This document shows positions 17,009 to 25,610 of a stretch of DNA of 64,000 bases, one piece after another. Within the stretch, counting starts at the first letter, position 1. Each line of letters begins with the position of its first letter. The translations under genes were made by a program, and so were the position numbers. Source of the DNA: Oceanospirillum sp964342385. Lineage in GTDB: Bacteria > Pseudomonadota > Gammaproteobacteria > Pseudomonadales > Halomonadaceae. A model generated the notes under the pieces. It was not told where the DNA came from and made no database searches. It was given only the letters and a program-made list of their open reading frames with translations. The stretch spans positions 1-64,000 of the forward strand of contig CAYFGP010000001.1 in NCBI GenBank assembly GCA_964342385.1, given 5' to 3'.

Positions 17009-19034
17009 TGGAGTGACCTCCTTGTTCTGAATTAAAACTGAAACTGAGTTTGTTATTTTTCACCTGATAGCTCAGTTCAATGGTGATCAGAGCATCGGGT
17101 TTAATCACTTGTTGGAACTTCACTTGCTCCAAACGCACAAATTGACCCTGAATAGGGAAATACTCACGGCCAAAAGCTTCTGCCCAATGTACCTGCACAA
17201 TACCCGGCAGGATGGGACTGCCATCAAAGTGGCCATCAAAATAGATCAGCTCAACGGGTATGCGACAACTCAGCTGAATCATGTTTTCATCATGACTCGG
17301 GCTCTCATCCATCTGGCGACCATACTCAACACGGCGATCTTCACTGATCTGAATATCGACAGGCCATTTATCACTTGTTGCCGGTTGGCCATTAATCAGC
17401 ACTCGGGCTGCATGACTCATGTTCAAATGACTATCACTCATATGGCCATCCTGTTGTATTGATAAAGTGGCATCAGTAACACCTTGATCGCCATTAGACT
17501 TATCTGTAGAAGTCAGTTCCGGTGTATCAAATAACGCCGTTAAGCATTGCTGGGTAATCTTGCCCTGAGCGTTATAAGGCAGCTGTTCAACAAAACGCCA
17601 GCGTCGGGGTAACATCACGGTTTCAAAGTGTCCCTGCAATTGGCTTTTTAATACTTTAACCAACTGTTTTTTGCCCTGCTGTTGATGGTATTGCCAGCCT
17701 TCTGGGGTTAATTCAACCACAACAGCCATTTCTACCCGTTTCTTCTCCAAAACCAATGCCCGACACTGAGCCACCCAAGGCATCGGTTGCAGCAAAGCTT
17801 CTATAGCAGTCAAAGAAACCCGCTTACCCTCAATTTTAACAATTCGGTCAGTACGCCCCAGTAACTTAAAACCCTGATCACTCAACTCGACCCTATCGGG
17901 TAGGGCAAACCAATCACGTTCATCAGCATAGGGAGACCGCAACTCTAAACAGCCTGTAGCATCACAACGCAGCTCTATACCTGGTAACGCTTGCCAGAGC
18001 GCATCCCGCTTTTCTGCATATTGCTGTGCTCGCCAGGCAATAACACCAGTTTCTGAACTGCCATAAATCTCTCTCACCTTAGCGCCCAGACGCTGCTGGA
18101 CCATCAGACTATCCTGTCGCTGCAACGGCGCTGCGGCAGATGTGATCCCTAGGCAGCGCCCAGCTAATTTATCCCACTCCAGATTTTCCGGTAAACGGCT
18201 GAGGTGAGATGGACTGGAAATTAGCTGAAAGCTCAGTTCCCGATACTGCTGCACCCGATAAAAAATATCCTCGGGATATTCACAAATCTGACTATCAATC
18301 AGCTGTTGATAAGTCAAAGGCAGCAACAATCTAAAAATCAGCCCATAAAAATGCTGATGAGATACAGTGCTTAGTGTCAAAGCACCGGCGCCCCCCTGAC
18401 TCAGCTGTGGCCATTGTAGCCCCAGATATTCAATCTCCAGTTCTAACTGAGCCAGAGTCTTAGTAATCGCTTTAGGCGTTCCTGTAGAACCAGAGGTATA
18501 AATCTCCAGGGCAGGAAACTCATTATCCGGACACACCCAAGGCTCTCGGCTTTGCACCTGCGTGAGACTATCAGTTGCTTCAACCTGACAATCATTAGCC
18601 ATCAGCATGCTTTTAGACTGCCAATACCGGGCCTGAGGCGGTAAGCTATGCGCCCCCTTATGCTGAAAATCACCAGCAAACTGTTGTACACACTGAGATA
18701 ATCTTTCGATCGTACCTGGCTGATTATCTCCGGGCACACAGGCTGTTTTCCCTCGCTGCCACAATGCCAATACTATTGCGAGAAACTCGATACTGTCACT
18801 GTGGTAAACCGCCCAACGTTGCCCTGGATGCTGATCAATAATGATCAGCCAATCAGCCGCTCGTTGCATGAAGTCTTGTGCAAACAGTAACTGATCGCCC
18901 TTAAAAGCAATGGCCTTACGCTCAATCAGCAGACGCTCCGATAGCGCTGTTTCTGTCGCTATATGATTACGCCTGCATGGCAAGTTCTGGGCTGTTTGAC
19001 AGAGCCACTGGGAGATGGGAATAGGTTTACTCAT
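16986..19034 (-). CDS. Fused aryl-AMP ligase and FabZ-like dehydratase (ApeH-ApeI)
   Basis: A 682-residue two-domain protein. Residues about 1-490 are an acyl/aryl-AMP ligase with the ATP motif YTSGSTGTPKAITK, the core motif GSSETG and the hinge GRTDRIVKIEGKRV; it activates the aryl starter acid and loads an ACP. Residues about 585-682 are a hotdog dehydratase with GHFDGSPILPGIVQ, catalytic His near 602. The two are separate proteins (ApeH, ApeI) in Xenorhabdus. The linker (17406-17510) consists of seven degenerate 15-bp units encoding five-residue repeats. The start MSKPIPIS at 19034 overlaps the membrane-protein gene by 8 bp; a longer start exists but lies further inside it. Confidence 0.88.
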   Translation of the reverse strand: MSKPIPISQWLCQTAQNLPCRRNHIATETALSERLLIERKAIAFKGDQLLFAQDFMQRAADWLIIIDQHPGQRWAVYHSDSIEFLAIVLALWQRGKTACVPGDNQPGTIERLSQCVQQFAGDFQHKGAHSLPPQARYWQSKSMLMANDCQVEATDSLTQVQSREPWVCPDNEFPALEIYTSGSTGTPKAITKTLAQLELEIEYLGLQWPQLSQGGAGALTLSTVSHQHFYGLIFRLLLPLTYQQLIDSQICEYPEDIFYRVQQYRELSFQLISSPSHLSRLPENLEWDKLAGRCLGITSAAAPLQRQDSLMVQQRLGAKVREIYGSSETGVIAWRAQQYAEKRDALWQALPGIELRCDATGCLELRSPYADERDWFALPDRVELSDQGFKLLGRTDRIVKIEGKRVSLTAIEALLQPMPWVAQCRALVLEKKRVEMAVVVELTPEGWQYHQQQGKKQLVKVLKSQLQGHFETVMLPRRWRFVEQLPYNAQGKITQQCLTALFDTPELTSTDKSNGDQGVTDATLSIQQDGHMSDSHLNMSHAARVLINGQPATSDKWPVDIQISEDRRVEYGRQMDESPSHDENMIQLSCRIPVELIYFDGHFDGSPILPGIVQVHWAEAFGREYFPIQGQFVRLEQVKFQQVIKPDALITIELSYQVKNNKLSFSFNSEQGGHSSGRICFA
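17406..17510 (-). repeat. 15-bp tandem repeat in the ligase-dehydratase linker
   Basis: Seven degenerate 15-bp units in frame. The third residue of each pentad is Asp, Asp, Asp, Ile, His, His, His in protein order (for example STDKS and DSHLN). The repeat sits exactly between the two enzyme domains, so it acts as a flexible spacer. Confidence 0.7.
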
Positions 19035-19596
19035 GATGTTTCTGCTTAACTTTCCAGCGTACCAGCCACTCACCTGCCACTAACAATGCGATCAGGATAT
19101 AAGCGATCATGCCGTTATATAGCATCCATATTTCATCGGAGGCCCACAGCACTGTGGCCAGAGCAATCGAACCATTTATAGCAAAGAAGACACACCAAAC
19201 CTGAGTCACCCGACGGGTATAACGCACACCACTGTCAGGCAGCTCAGGCTCCCTGAGGCGGGCAAAGCGCTCTATCATTGAAGGCGGGAAATACAGCGTC
19301 AGAGCAAAGGTCATCAAAAGACCTAAATTTACCAGCACAGGGTAGAGCTTCAGACCCGGTTGCAACCCCCATATAGAGACAATCAATGTCAGACATAGCG
19401 CAAAGCCCAGAGCCAGCTTACGCTCACTGGCTTCCCGCGCCGTAAACCAACGTAAGAGCAGTAACAGGCCAAGCAGTAGCACCAGCCATTGATGAGCACT
19501 ACTCTGCAATCCCCAGTAAACTGCAAAGGGATAGCAGAGTGTCAATATGGCCGTTAATACTTTGAGTACAATGGAAAAAAGAGGCGAAGACATCAT
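19027..19596 (-). CDS. APE cluster integral membrane protein (COG4648-like, ApeG position)
   Basis: A 189-residue protein with about six predicted transmembrane segments (for example FSIVLKVLTAILTLCYPFAV and LLLGLLLLLRWF) and a basic C-terminus. It resembles the COG4648 membrane proteins that occupy this slot between the ACPs and the AMP-ligase in aryl polyene clusters. No catalytic motif is visible; its function is unknown. TM-rich composition and constant linkage suggest a role in assembling or flipping the lipid. Confidence 0.75.
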   Translation of the reverse strand: MMSSPLFSIVLKVLTAILTLCYPFAVYWGLQSSAHQWLVLLLGLLLLLRWFTAREASERKLALGFALCLTLIVSIWGLQPGLKLYPVLVNLGLLMTFALTLYFPPSMIERFARLREPELPDSGVRYTRRVTQVWCVFFAINGSIALATVLWASDEIWMLYNGMIAYILIALLVAGEWLVRWKVKQKHHE

Positions 19597-19614
19597 ATTG
19601 AGTGAGGCTAACGC

Positions 19615-19863
19615 TTAGCTATTGAGTAATTTCTCAACTTCTACAACGACATCCTGAACAGTACGCACGGCCTTAAAATCTTCCGGTTTGATTTTTTTAC
19701 CGGTCATTTTCTTAAGCTCAACAACCAGATCAACGGCATCAATACTATCGATATCCAGATCCGTATACAGGTTAGCCTCAGGTTTAATATCTTCCGGATC
19801 GATTTCAAACAGTTCTTCTAAAATTTGAGAGACTTTATTTAAAATTTCTTCTTGGTTTGCCAT
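19615..19863 (-). CDS. apeF: Acyl carrier protein, second of APE cluster (ApeF position)
   Basis: An acidic 82-residue carrier protein. The phosphopantetheine serine is in DIDSIDAV (near residue 38), followed by the recognition helix. It needs activation by a phosphopantetheinyl transferase, probably the Sfp-type enzyme at 22672-23463. Two ACPs are standard in aryl polyene clusters; which one loads the starter and which elongates cannot be told from sequence. It lies 19 bp before the membrane-protein gene. Confidence 0.92.
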   Translation of the reverse strand: MANQEEILNKVSQILEELFEIDPEDIKPEANLYTDLDIDSIDAVDLVVELKKMTGKKIKPEDFKAVRTVQDVVVEVEKLLNS

Positions 19864-19956
19864 AGTTATCTCTTCAATCTTGCCAGACTAATCAATAGAC
19901 AAGCGCTATCACTGTCATCAGTAAACACGCCGTCCGCGTCAGGTCTCGGCTTAGTA

Positions 19957-20214
19957 TTAAGCCTGATGGGACTCAACCAGAGCTGCCAAAGCATTGATGC
20001 TGGCAAAGTGCTGGCGAGTCTCATCGGAATCCGCTTTTAATTTAATGCCATACTGTTTTTGTAGTGCCAGGCCAATCTCTAATGCATCAATCGAATCCAG
20101 TCCCAAACCTTCAACAAAAAGAGGCTCATCATCAATGATCTCTTCCGGCTCAAGATCTTCCAGATCCAAAGATTCAATAATCAGCTGTTTCAGTTCCAGT
20201 TTTATGTCGCTCAT
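19957..20214 (-). CDS. apeE: Acyl carrier protein, first of APE cluster (ApeE position)
   Basis: An 85-residue acidic carrier protein with the 4'-phosphopantetheine attachment serine in GLGLDSIDALE (near residue 40). In Xenorhabdus the equivalent ApeE forms a complex with the ApeI dehydratase (from memory); here the ApeI domain is fused to the ligase. Its start lies 41 bp inside the end of the acyltransferase gene, an unusually deep overlap, while the gap to the next ACP is 93 bp. Confidence 0.92.
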   Translation of the reverse strand: MSDIKLELKQLIIESLDLEDLEPEEIIDDEPLFVEGLGLDSIDALEIGLALQKQYGIKLKADSDETRQHFASINALAALVESHQA

Positions 20215-20980
20215 ATCTGGACAGTTCCTCAGTAAAATAATGGGTTAGGTCTTTTGTCAGGTTTCTGGCAGATCGCGATGGATTATCTGTCTCTATATAA
20301 GGCGCGATTTTTATCTCATCCTGAACCTTCATCCAGAAATGAACTTTTGTTTCGGGGACTTGATACCACTTATCTTGCTTAGTCAGAGTCGTCGGCGTAC
20401 AACCAATCAGCACCGGAGTAATATCTGCCTGAGCACGGATCGCAATATTGGCTGCTCCGCGTTTCATTGCCAATGGGGTATTGGGCGTCGTTCGGGTACC
20501 TTCAGGAAAGACAATCAGCGCATGCTGCTTGTTGAAAGCGTCTCTGGCCGCAGTAATCACATCTTCTGCCGCCTCATCGTTAATAATGTAACCTGCAGCC
20601 TTAATAGGACCGCGCATAAAAGGGTTTTTCAACAGACGACTTTTTACAACACAATTGGCGTTCGGCACCATCGCAATTAAAAACACCACATCAATTAAAG
20701 AGGGGTGATTGGCCAAAATAAGTTTGGCATTTACCAGGCGCTCCGGAGCTTCTATCTTGTAATCCAGCACCCCCAAAAAACGCATTAAACGTATATAGAA
20801 GCGGAACGTTTTATGGATGACTTTCTGCGCCCGCTGTTCTCGAACATCGCTGCTGCTGGGCAACAGATATAACGTGGGAAAAACCAACAAAGGTAAGCAT
20901 ATACCGCCCACGCCAAAGATAAAAAAGCTAAACGCAGTGCCCAGCCAGCGCCAGGCATGATTCAATTTTCTGACCAACAT
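20174..20980 (-). CDS. 1-acylglycerol-phosphate acyltransferase-like protein (APE cluster, ApeD position)
   Basis: A 268-residue PlsC-family acyltransferase: an N-terminal membrane segment (residues about 12-38), the HX4D catalytic motif in NHPSLID, FPEGTRT near residue 160 and the conserved PV segment after it. It probably transfers an acyl chain onto the lipid anchor of the APE compound. It starts in the stop of the preceding gene (TAATG) and overlaps the following ACP by 41 bp. Confidence 0.87.
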   Translation of the reverse strand: MLVRKLNHAWRWLGTAFSFFIFGVGGICLPLLVFPTLYLLPSSSDVREQRAQKVIHKTFRFYIRLMRFLGVLDYKIEAPERLVNAKLILANHPSLIDVVFLIAMVPNANCVVKSRLLKNPFMRGPIKAAGYIINDEAAEDVITAARDAFNKQHALIVFPEGTRTTPNTPLAMKRGAANIAIRAQADITPVLIGCTPTTLTKQDKWYQVPETKVHFWMKVQDEIKIAPYIETDNPSRSARNLTKDLTHYFTEELSRYERHKTGTETADY

Positions 20981-21780
20981 TAGCTTGCTTGATCCGTCTG
21001 CGACAACGAAGGAAATAATGCTGATCTTTCATCTCTACGAATACACCAGGGCGTTTGCTGAGCAATCGATAAAGTACTGTCTGACAGGCCCGTAAGCATA
21101 CGGATTAAACGCAAAGATTCGCTATTAAACTCAGCAGGAAGCACATCGTTTTCTGCCGATGGTTCAATACCGGCTTCAACTTTGCTTTGCTGAGTCAATT
21201 GCAAACGTTCACCGCGGGGAGTACGGCTTAGAATCATGGCACAGGCGTAAGGGAAAGCATCGCCAGGCTCCATTGCGGTATAAAACTCAGGCAAAGGCAC
21301 ATCGTAGATAATACACAGCACTTTTTCACTGTCTTGCAACTGACCGGCCGCTTCAATAAAAGCACTGGCAACCAAACCTTCCGTCGCCGCTATCGCCGTG
21401 ACAGCACTGACATCTTTGCGGGCGATTGAAAACAAGCCGCTAACAGCATTATGTACTGCCAGGCTAAAGCCTGTTGGCGACATAGGTTCTTTTTTACCTA
21501 TATCTTCTAACAGAGAAAAGGTCAGGTGAGTATCGCCGTGGCGCGAGGCAAAAATACAAGGTATCGCGCTGGCTTGTTCCAATAGAGGGAAAGCGGCCAC
21601 TGCTGCAGTTTTGCCCAGATCACTGAATCGGCGGCGCAGCATAGGAGGAATCTGTTTGAGCGAGGGTTTGCCCAAAGTGTTATCCAAAGCCACAGGGTGG
21701 GCAAACCAATCCAGCCAAGCTGCCTTATCTTCGATACCGGGCGCTACAGCTGCCCAGGATTCAAGGTAAAACTCAACCAT
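20980..21780 (-). CDS. apeC: Chain-length factor / ketosynthase-like subunit (ApeC type)
   Basis: A 266-residue protein of the ketoacyl-synthase-like family PF13723. It is far shorter than a full ketosynthase and has no Cys-His-His triad: FSLAVHNAVSGLFSIARK occupies the region where the nucleophile would be. In Xenorhabdus this type pairs with ApeO to form the ketosynthase-chain-length-factor heterodimer. It is the first gene of the operon, with a GGAG site upstream of the ATG; the promoter must lie in the AT-rich region 21781-22144. Confidence 0.85.
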   Translation of the reverse strand: MVEFYLESWAAVAPGIEDKAAWLDWFAHPVALDNTLGKPSLKQIPPMLRRRFSDLGKTAAVAAFPLLEQASAIPCIFASRHGDTHLTFSLLEDIGKKEPMSPTGFSLAVHNAVSGLFSIARKDVSAVTAIAATEGLVASAFIEAAGQLQDSEKVLCIIYDVPLPEFYTAMEPGDAFPYACAMILSRTPRGERLQLTQQSKVEAGIEPSAENDVLPAEFNSESLRLIRMLTGLSDSTLSIAQQTPWCIRRDERSALFPSLSQTDQAS

Positions 21781-22144
21781 TGGTTACACTCCATATACAA
21801 AAATCAACTTACCCTGTACTTTTTCAAGGCCAAACGGGGAAACGATTTTACCTTAAGCAAGGGCTCATGCAAGCAGTTATCCTGTTTAGGTTTTAATTCG
21901 GTTCACTCAGTCTGAGCCACACTCTGCAATGAGGTATATCAGTGCACTCTTCAACAAAATTATTTCGAATATTTTTGCGCTAATCATTGGAAAATTTAGC
22001 ATTTTTATTGGTATTTTTTCTTTAAACAACGATTTGAGCGCTTAGACAAAAGAGCAAAATCACACACTTCTTTTTTCTATATTGAATACGTTTTTAGGGC
22101 AGCGTTATAATTTCAAATCAATCTATTTTTCAGGGAGATATATA
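21781..22144. promoter_or_regulatory. Divergent AT-rich promoter region of the APE operon
   Basis: 364 bp between the first APE gene (minus) and the small exported-protein gene (plus). It is clearly AT-richer than its surroundings, particularly 21950-22080, as is common for H-NS/MvaT-type silenced or tightly regulated promoters; that link is inference. No clear operator palindrome was found. Confidence 0.5.
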
Positions 22145-22585
22145 GTGAAACGTATTATTGGACTTTTTTCAGCCTTTATTCTGCTGCTTTCCTTCGAAGC
22201 ACACAGCCGCGATACCACACACTTTTTGCCCATCAACTCCGCTCTGCAAAGCGCTGATTTCAAAAAGCACCTTGATCCTAATATAGCCTTGTACTTTGCA
22301 GATCAAAGTCACCCCAAGGTAGCTAAAAAAATTAGCGATGCAGTGACGAACAAGAAGACTAATGCATTTGGCAAAAGTGATGAGACCGCTTGTCAATGGG
22401 TATTCCTGTCAGCCCTGAAACAGCTACAAGCCAAAGCGCGTGAGGTCGGTGGCAACGCCGTAATCAATATCGAGAGTTACTACAAGAGAAATGTCTATTC
22501 CAGTAATCAAAACTACGAGTGTCACGCAGGGGCAATTATGGCGGGTGTAGCTCTGAGAGGAAAAGTGGTTACTGTTAAAAAATAG
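22145..22585 (+). CDS. Small exported protein next to APE cluster (YbjQ/RcsF-like core)
   Basis: A 146-residue protein. The GTG at 22145 has AGGGAG seven bases upstream and gives a clean signal peptide (MKRIIGLFSAFILLLSFEAHS); an in-frame ATG-like start 63 bp upstream has no ribosome site. The mature part has two cysteines (ACQWVFLSAL and YECHAG) and the segment AREVGGNAVINIESYYK, resembling the fold shared by YbjQ-like and RcsF-type proteins; database relatives are often mislabelled excinuclease subunit. Divergent from the APE operon. Function unknown; envelope sensing is a guess. Confidence 0.7.
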   Translation: MKRIIGLFSAFILLLSFEAHSRDTTHFLPINSALQSADFKKHLDPNIALYFADQSHPKVAKKISDAVTNKKTNAFGKSDETACQWVFLSALKQLQAKAREVGGNAVINIESYYKRNVYSSNQNYECHAGAIMAGVALRGKVVTVKK

Positions 22586-22671
22586 AGCCAACTCGCTAGG
22601 TAACGAGACTGTAGATAGAACAGTGTATCTGTTCAATACGTTCACAGATACTGAGTTATACCGTTAGTATA

Positions 22672-23463
22672 ATGACAGCCTTTTCAGATCTAAATCATCC
22701 TGGGATTTGGTTAGCCAAATCCCAGGCACTTATTAATCATCAGGACTTTTCTGAGTCTGACTTACTGGCTAGTTTATCAGTCAGTGAACTGCAGAAATGC
22801 AAACGTATTAAACACCCACTCAGACAAACAGAGTTCCTTGCCAGTCGTTTTTTTATTCAGTTAGTACTGAATAAATATTCCAACGTTATTGGTCAAATAT
22901 CTATTACTGATCTTTACGCAACTGATTCTGGACGTTTAGTACTAAAAGGACAGAAAACCCTCTATCTCAGCTTAAGCCATAGTCAAGGTTATCTGACCTT
23001 GGCAATATCCTCGTCAGCTATCGGAGTCGATATTGAGTATTGTCGCTCCCGTCGAGTTTCGCTGGAAGCCGCTGAGTTATTTATGTACAACGATGAACTG
23101 GCACACTTTAAGCAGCTCTCTTCAGAGCAACAGGTACAGTTTTTTTATCAGGTATGGAGTGCTAAAGAAGCCTATTTCAAGGCATTAGCAGATGATCAAC
23201 AAGGCCTATTTACCAGCCAGGACTTCTCTCTGCTTCCTTACCTTACTCAACAAAAAGAAAGTGTAACTCAAACACAGGATGGGAACTTCTGGCTGCTACA
23301 GCCGACACAGCTACAACAACTGTTTGGTGACAAAACAGCTATGATCTTGAGTGCATTTATCCCCGCAGATAGCAGAACAAGTTATGAGACGCCAAAGGTT
23401 TCTATCTGGCCTGAAAAACACTCTGCCAAAAAGCCCTCTATGGTGCCACTGACTATCACATAG
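22672..23463 (+). CDS. 4'-phosphopantetheinyl transferase, Sfp type
   Basis: A 263-residue enzyme that transfers phosphopantetheine from CoA to carrier proteins. The two signature motifs are present: IGVDIEYCRS (magnesium-binding Asp/Glu) and FYQVWSAKEAYFKA (WxxKEA). The length is that of Sfp-type rather than AcpS enzymes. No strong ribosome site precedes the ATG, suggesting low expression. Its position beside a cluster with two ACPs strongly suggests it activates them. The gene is followed immediately by a 15-bp tandem repeat overlapping its stop codon. Confidence 0.92.
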   Translation: MTAFSDLNHPGIWLAKSQALINHQDFSESDLLASLSVSELQKCKRIKHPLRQTEFLASRFFIQLVLNKYSNVIGQISITDLYATDSGRLVLKGQKTLYLSLSHSQGYLTLAISSSAIGVDIEYCRSRRVSLEAAELFMYNDELAHFKQLSSEQQVQFFYQVWSAKEAYFKALADDQQGLFTSQDFSLLPYLTQQKESVTQTQDGNFWLLQPTQLQQLFGDKTAMILSAFIPADSRTSYETPKVSIWPEKHSAKKPSMVPLTIT

Positions 23464-23506
23464 CTATCTGGAAAAGAGCTATCTGGCAAATAGTTATCAG
23501 GACACA
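23462..23506. repeat. Intergenic 15-bp tandem repeat
   Basis: Three units spaced exactly 15 bp starting AGCTATCTGG (23462), AGCTATCTGG (23477) and AGTTATCAGG (23492), between the phosphopantetheinyl transferase stop and recX. Same period as the coding repeats elsewhere in the window. Confidence 0.85.
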
Positions 23507-23528
23507 CTGTCTGCCCCAGACAGCTGTT

Positions 23529-24065
23529 TCACTCCTCAAACATCTCATCAAAACGACTCATCGCCCACCGGATCTGATCGCTATTAAAGCCCCGTTGATA
23601 CAGATGACGCTGCTGCTTTTGCCGTTCCTTAAAATCATCACTGGGCTGGCGATATTTTTTCTCTAACTGTCTAAGAGCGTATTCCTTCCACTCGGGATCA
23701 CGACTGTCGATATACTCCTCTACCAACAGACTATCCAGCTTGTACTGCTGCAGATACTGGGCAATAAACTGAGGGCCATAGCCTCGCTCTTTACGGGCAC
23801 GCACCAGCATTTCGATATAACGCTCATCGCTTTGATAGCCCGCTTCCTGCACACGGATAATCACCCGCTCTACTAATTCTCGTGGTGAAACCTGAGGTTC
23901 TACAGGCTCATCAAAGGCATCATCGTCGGAGGATTCCGGCTCAGCAGGACCGATTTTAGTCAACAGCTTCTGTTTAAGCTCACCGGCAGCATAATCCCGA
24001 CGGGATAACAGATCGATTGCCGCCTGGAAAATTTCAGCTTCTGTGGTGAGTTTTTTTGCCGCCAT
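23529..24065 (-). CDS. recX: Regulatory protein RecX
   Basis: A 178-residue RecX family protein, a modulator that binds inside the RecA filament groove and limits its extension. Family features are AAIDLLSRRDYAAGELKQKL near the N-terminus, GYGPQFIAQYL in the middle and YQRGFNSDQIRWAMS at the C-terminus, in three helix-repeat modules. There is an acidic insertion (about residues 38-55) in the first third. It lies 200 bp downstream of recA behind a hairpin terminator, so it is probably made by read-through, the usual way of keeping RecX low. Confidence 0.95.
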   Translation of the reverse strand: MAAKKLTTEAEIFQAAIDLLSRRDYAAGELKQKLLTKIGPAEPESSDDDAFDEPVEPQVSPRELVERVIIRVQEAGYQSDERYIEMLVRARKERGYGPQFIAQYLQQYKLDSLLVEEYIDSRDPEWKEYALRQLEKKYRQPSDDFKERQKQQRHLYQRGFNSDQIRWAMSRFDEMFEE

Positions 24066-24186
24066 CTTTGTTTTCCAATCCTTTTTTACCCTTGCTCTAT
24101 TTACTAATATCCGATCCGAGCTTGAATCAGACAGACTTTATTATCCGCTCTGACTATCTCAACCCTTTTACCTTACCCCAAACGGC

Positions 24187-24218
24187 AAAAAACCAGTCAA
24201 ATTGCTTTGACTGGTTTT
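24187..24218 (-). terminator. Terminator between recA and recX
   Basis: Perfect 10-bp stem (AACCAGTCAA / TTGACTGGTT) with a 6-nt loop; in the minus direction it ends in a run of six U, and it is also A/T-flanked on the other side. It lies 46 bp after the recA stop and is likely a leaky attenuator ahead of recX. Confidence 0.88.
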
Positions 24219-24264
24219 AAGGCTTGAGTAGAGCAGGTAAAACAAAAAGCGCTATTTAATGAAG

Positions 24265-25344
24265 TTATAGCAGCTTGTCTTCTTTAGGTTCTTTACCTGC
24301 TTTTTTATCTTCTTCTGCTTCTTTAGCATCTGCCTCTTCCTTAGTAGGAATAGAGGTCAGCAGCATTTCACGCAGTTTGCCATCAATCTCGTTCAGAATC
24401 TCTGGGTTATCCAGCAGGTGCTGAGCGGCGTTGGCTTTACCCTGACCGATCTTGCTGCCGTTATAGCTGTACCAGGCACCAGCTTTATCAACCAACTTGT
24501 GCTGTACGCCCAGATCGATCACTTCACCGGCATGGTAGATACCCTTACCGTACATAATCTGGAATTCGGCTTGTTTGAACGGAGGCGATACCTTGTTCTT
24601 CACCACCTTAACGCGGGTTTCGTTACCGACAACCTCGTCACCCTGCTTCACAGAACCGGTACGACGGATATCCAGACGTACAGAAGCGTAGAACTTCAGT
24701 GCGTTACCACCGGTTGTGGTTTCAGGGTTACCAAACATCACGCCGATCTTCATACGGATCTGGTTAATAAAGATCACCAGACAGTTGGCGTTTTTGATGT
24801 TACCAGTGATTTTACGCAGTGCCTGAGACATCAGACGTGCCTGCAAACCCATATGGGAATCACCCATCTCGCCTTCAATCTCAGCACGAGGTGTCAGTGC
24901 AGCTACGGAGTCAACAATTACTACGTCAACCGCGTTGGAACGCACCAGCATATCGGTGATTTCCAGCGCCTGCTCACCAGTGTCAGGCTGAGATACCAGC
25001 ATCTCGTCCAGGTTAACGCCCAGCTTCTCGGCATAGATAGGATCCAGTGCGTGCTCCGCATCAACAAAGGCACAGGTCTTACCCTGTTTCTGAGCTTCTG
25101 CAATCACTTGCAGCGTCAGCGTGGTTTTACCAGAAGATTCAGGACCAAAGATTTCAACAATACGGCCATATGGCAGACCGCCAATGCCCAGTGCAACGTC
25201 CAGACCCAGAGAACCGGTGGATACCGCAGGAATAGCTTCACGAGGCTGCTCGCCCATGCGCATTACTGCACCCTTACCAAACTGGCGCTCAATCTGAGAC
25301 AGGGCCGCGCCTAACGCTTTCTGACGATTTTCTTGATCTGACAT
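24265..25344 (-). CDS. recA: Recombinase RecA
   Basis: A 359-residue recombinase that forms filaments on single-stranded DNA, performs strand exchange and stimulates LexA self-cleavage. Walker A GPESSGKT is at residues 67-74, the MAW region and loop L2 (GNPETTTGGNALKFY) are intact, and the C-terminus is acidic. It starts MSDQENRQKALGAALSQIERQFGKG, canonical. An excellent LexA box lies 38 bp upstream of the start. In many gammaproteobacteria cinA/pncC precedes recA; here the upstream neighbour is divergent topB. Confidence 0.99.
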   Translation of the reverse strand: MSDQENRQKALGAALSQIERQFGKGAVMRMGEQPREAIPAVSTGSLGLDVALGIGGLPYGRIVEIFGPESSGKTTLTLQVIAEAQKQGKTCAFVDAEHALDPIYAEKLGVNLDEMLVSQPDTGEQALEITDMLVRSNAVDVVIVDSVAALTPRAEIEGEMGDSHMGLQARLMSQALRKITGNIKNANCLVIFINQIRMKIGVMFGNPETTTGGNALKFYASVRLDIRRTGSVKQGDEVVGNETRVKVVKNKVSPPFKQAEFQIMYGKGIYHAGEVIDLGVQHKLVDKAGAWYSYNGSKIGQGKANAAQHLLDNPEILNEIDGKLREMLLTSIPTKEEADAKEAEEDKKAGKEPKEDKLL

Positions 25345-25381
25345 GACACACCTTTAATTTGAAATCCGAAACTGCAGAACA

Positions 25382-25397
25382 CTGTATATGAAAACAG
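25382..25397 (-). promoter_or_regulatory. LexA (SOS) box of recA
   Basis: CTGTATATGAAAACAG matches CTGT-N8-ACAG perfectly, and the flanking bases (CA...TA) fit the 20-bp consensus on one side. It lies 38 bp upstream of the recA ATG and should overlap the promoter, giving DNA-damage induction. Confidence 0.93.
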
Positions 25398-25610
25398 TAG
25401 TCGTGTACAGTAGTGACATAAAGAAGATTGTAACGGGCTGAATCCTGTGTTTTGGAATGCGCTAACTAGAGTTAAGAATGGGCTTAAAATGCCCGCAAAC
25501 ACCCTAGCCATCGCCTAAACACACAGGTCGCACCGGTATAGATGGCGCGCATTATACATGGCTCAGGGGAAAATTTTCGCTATTTCCTGCCAGCTTTTTC
25601 ACAGAAAAAG

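Noticed and set aside
23462..23506. Evenly spaced repeats as a CRISPR array
   Set aside because: The units are contiguous 15-bp copies without spacers, and no cas gene is present.
24418..25314. A 298-codon open frame antisense to recA
   Set aside because: It is the mirror of a strongly codon-biased gene; no ribosome site, no known family, and recA itself is certain.
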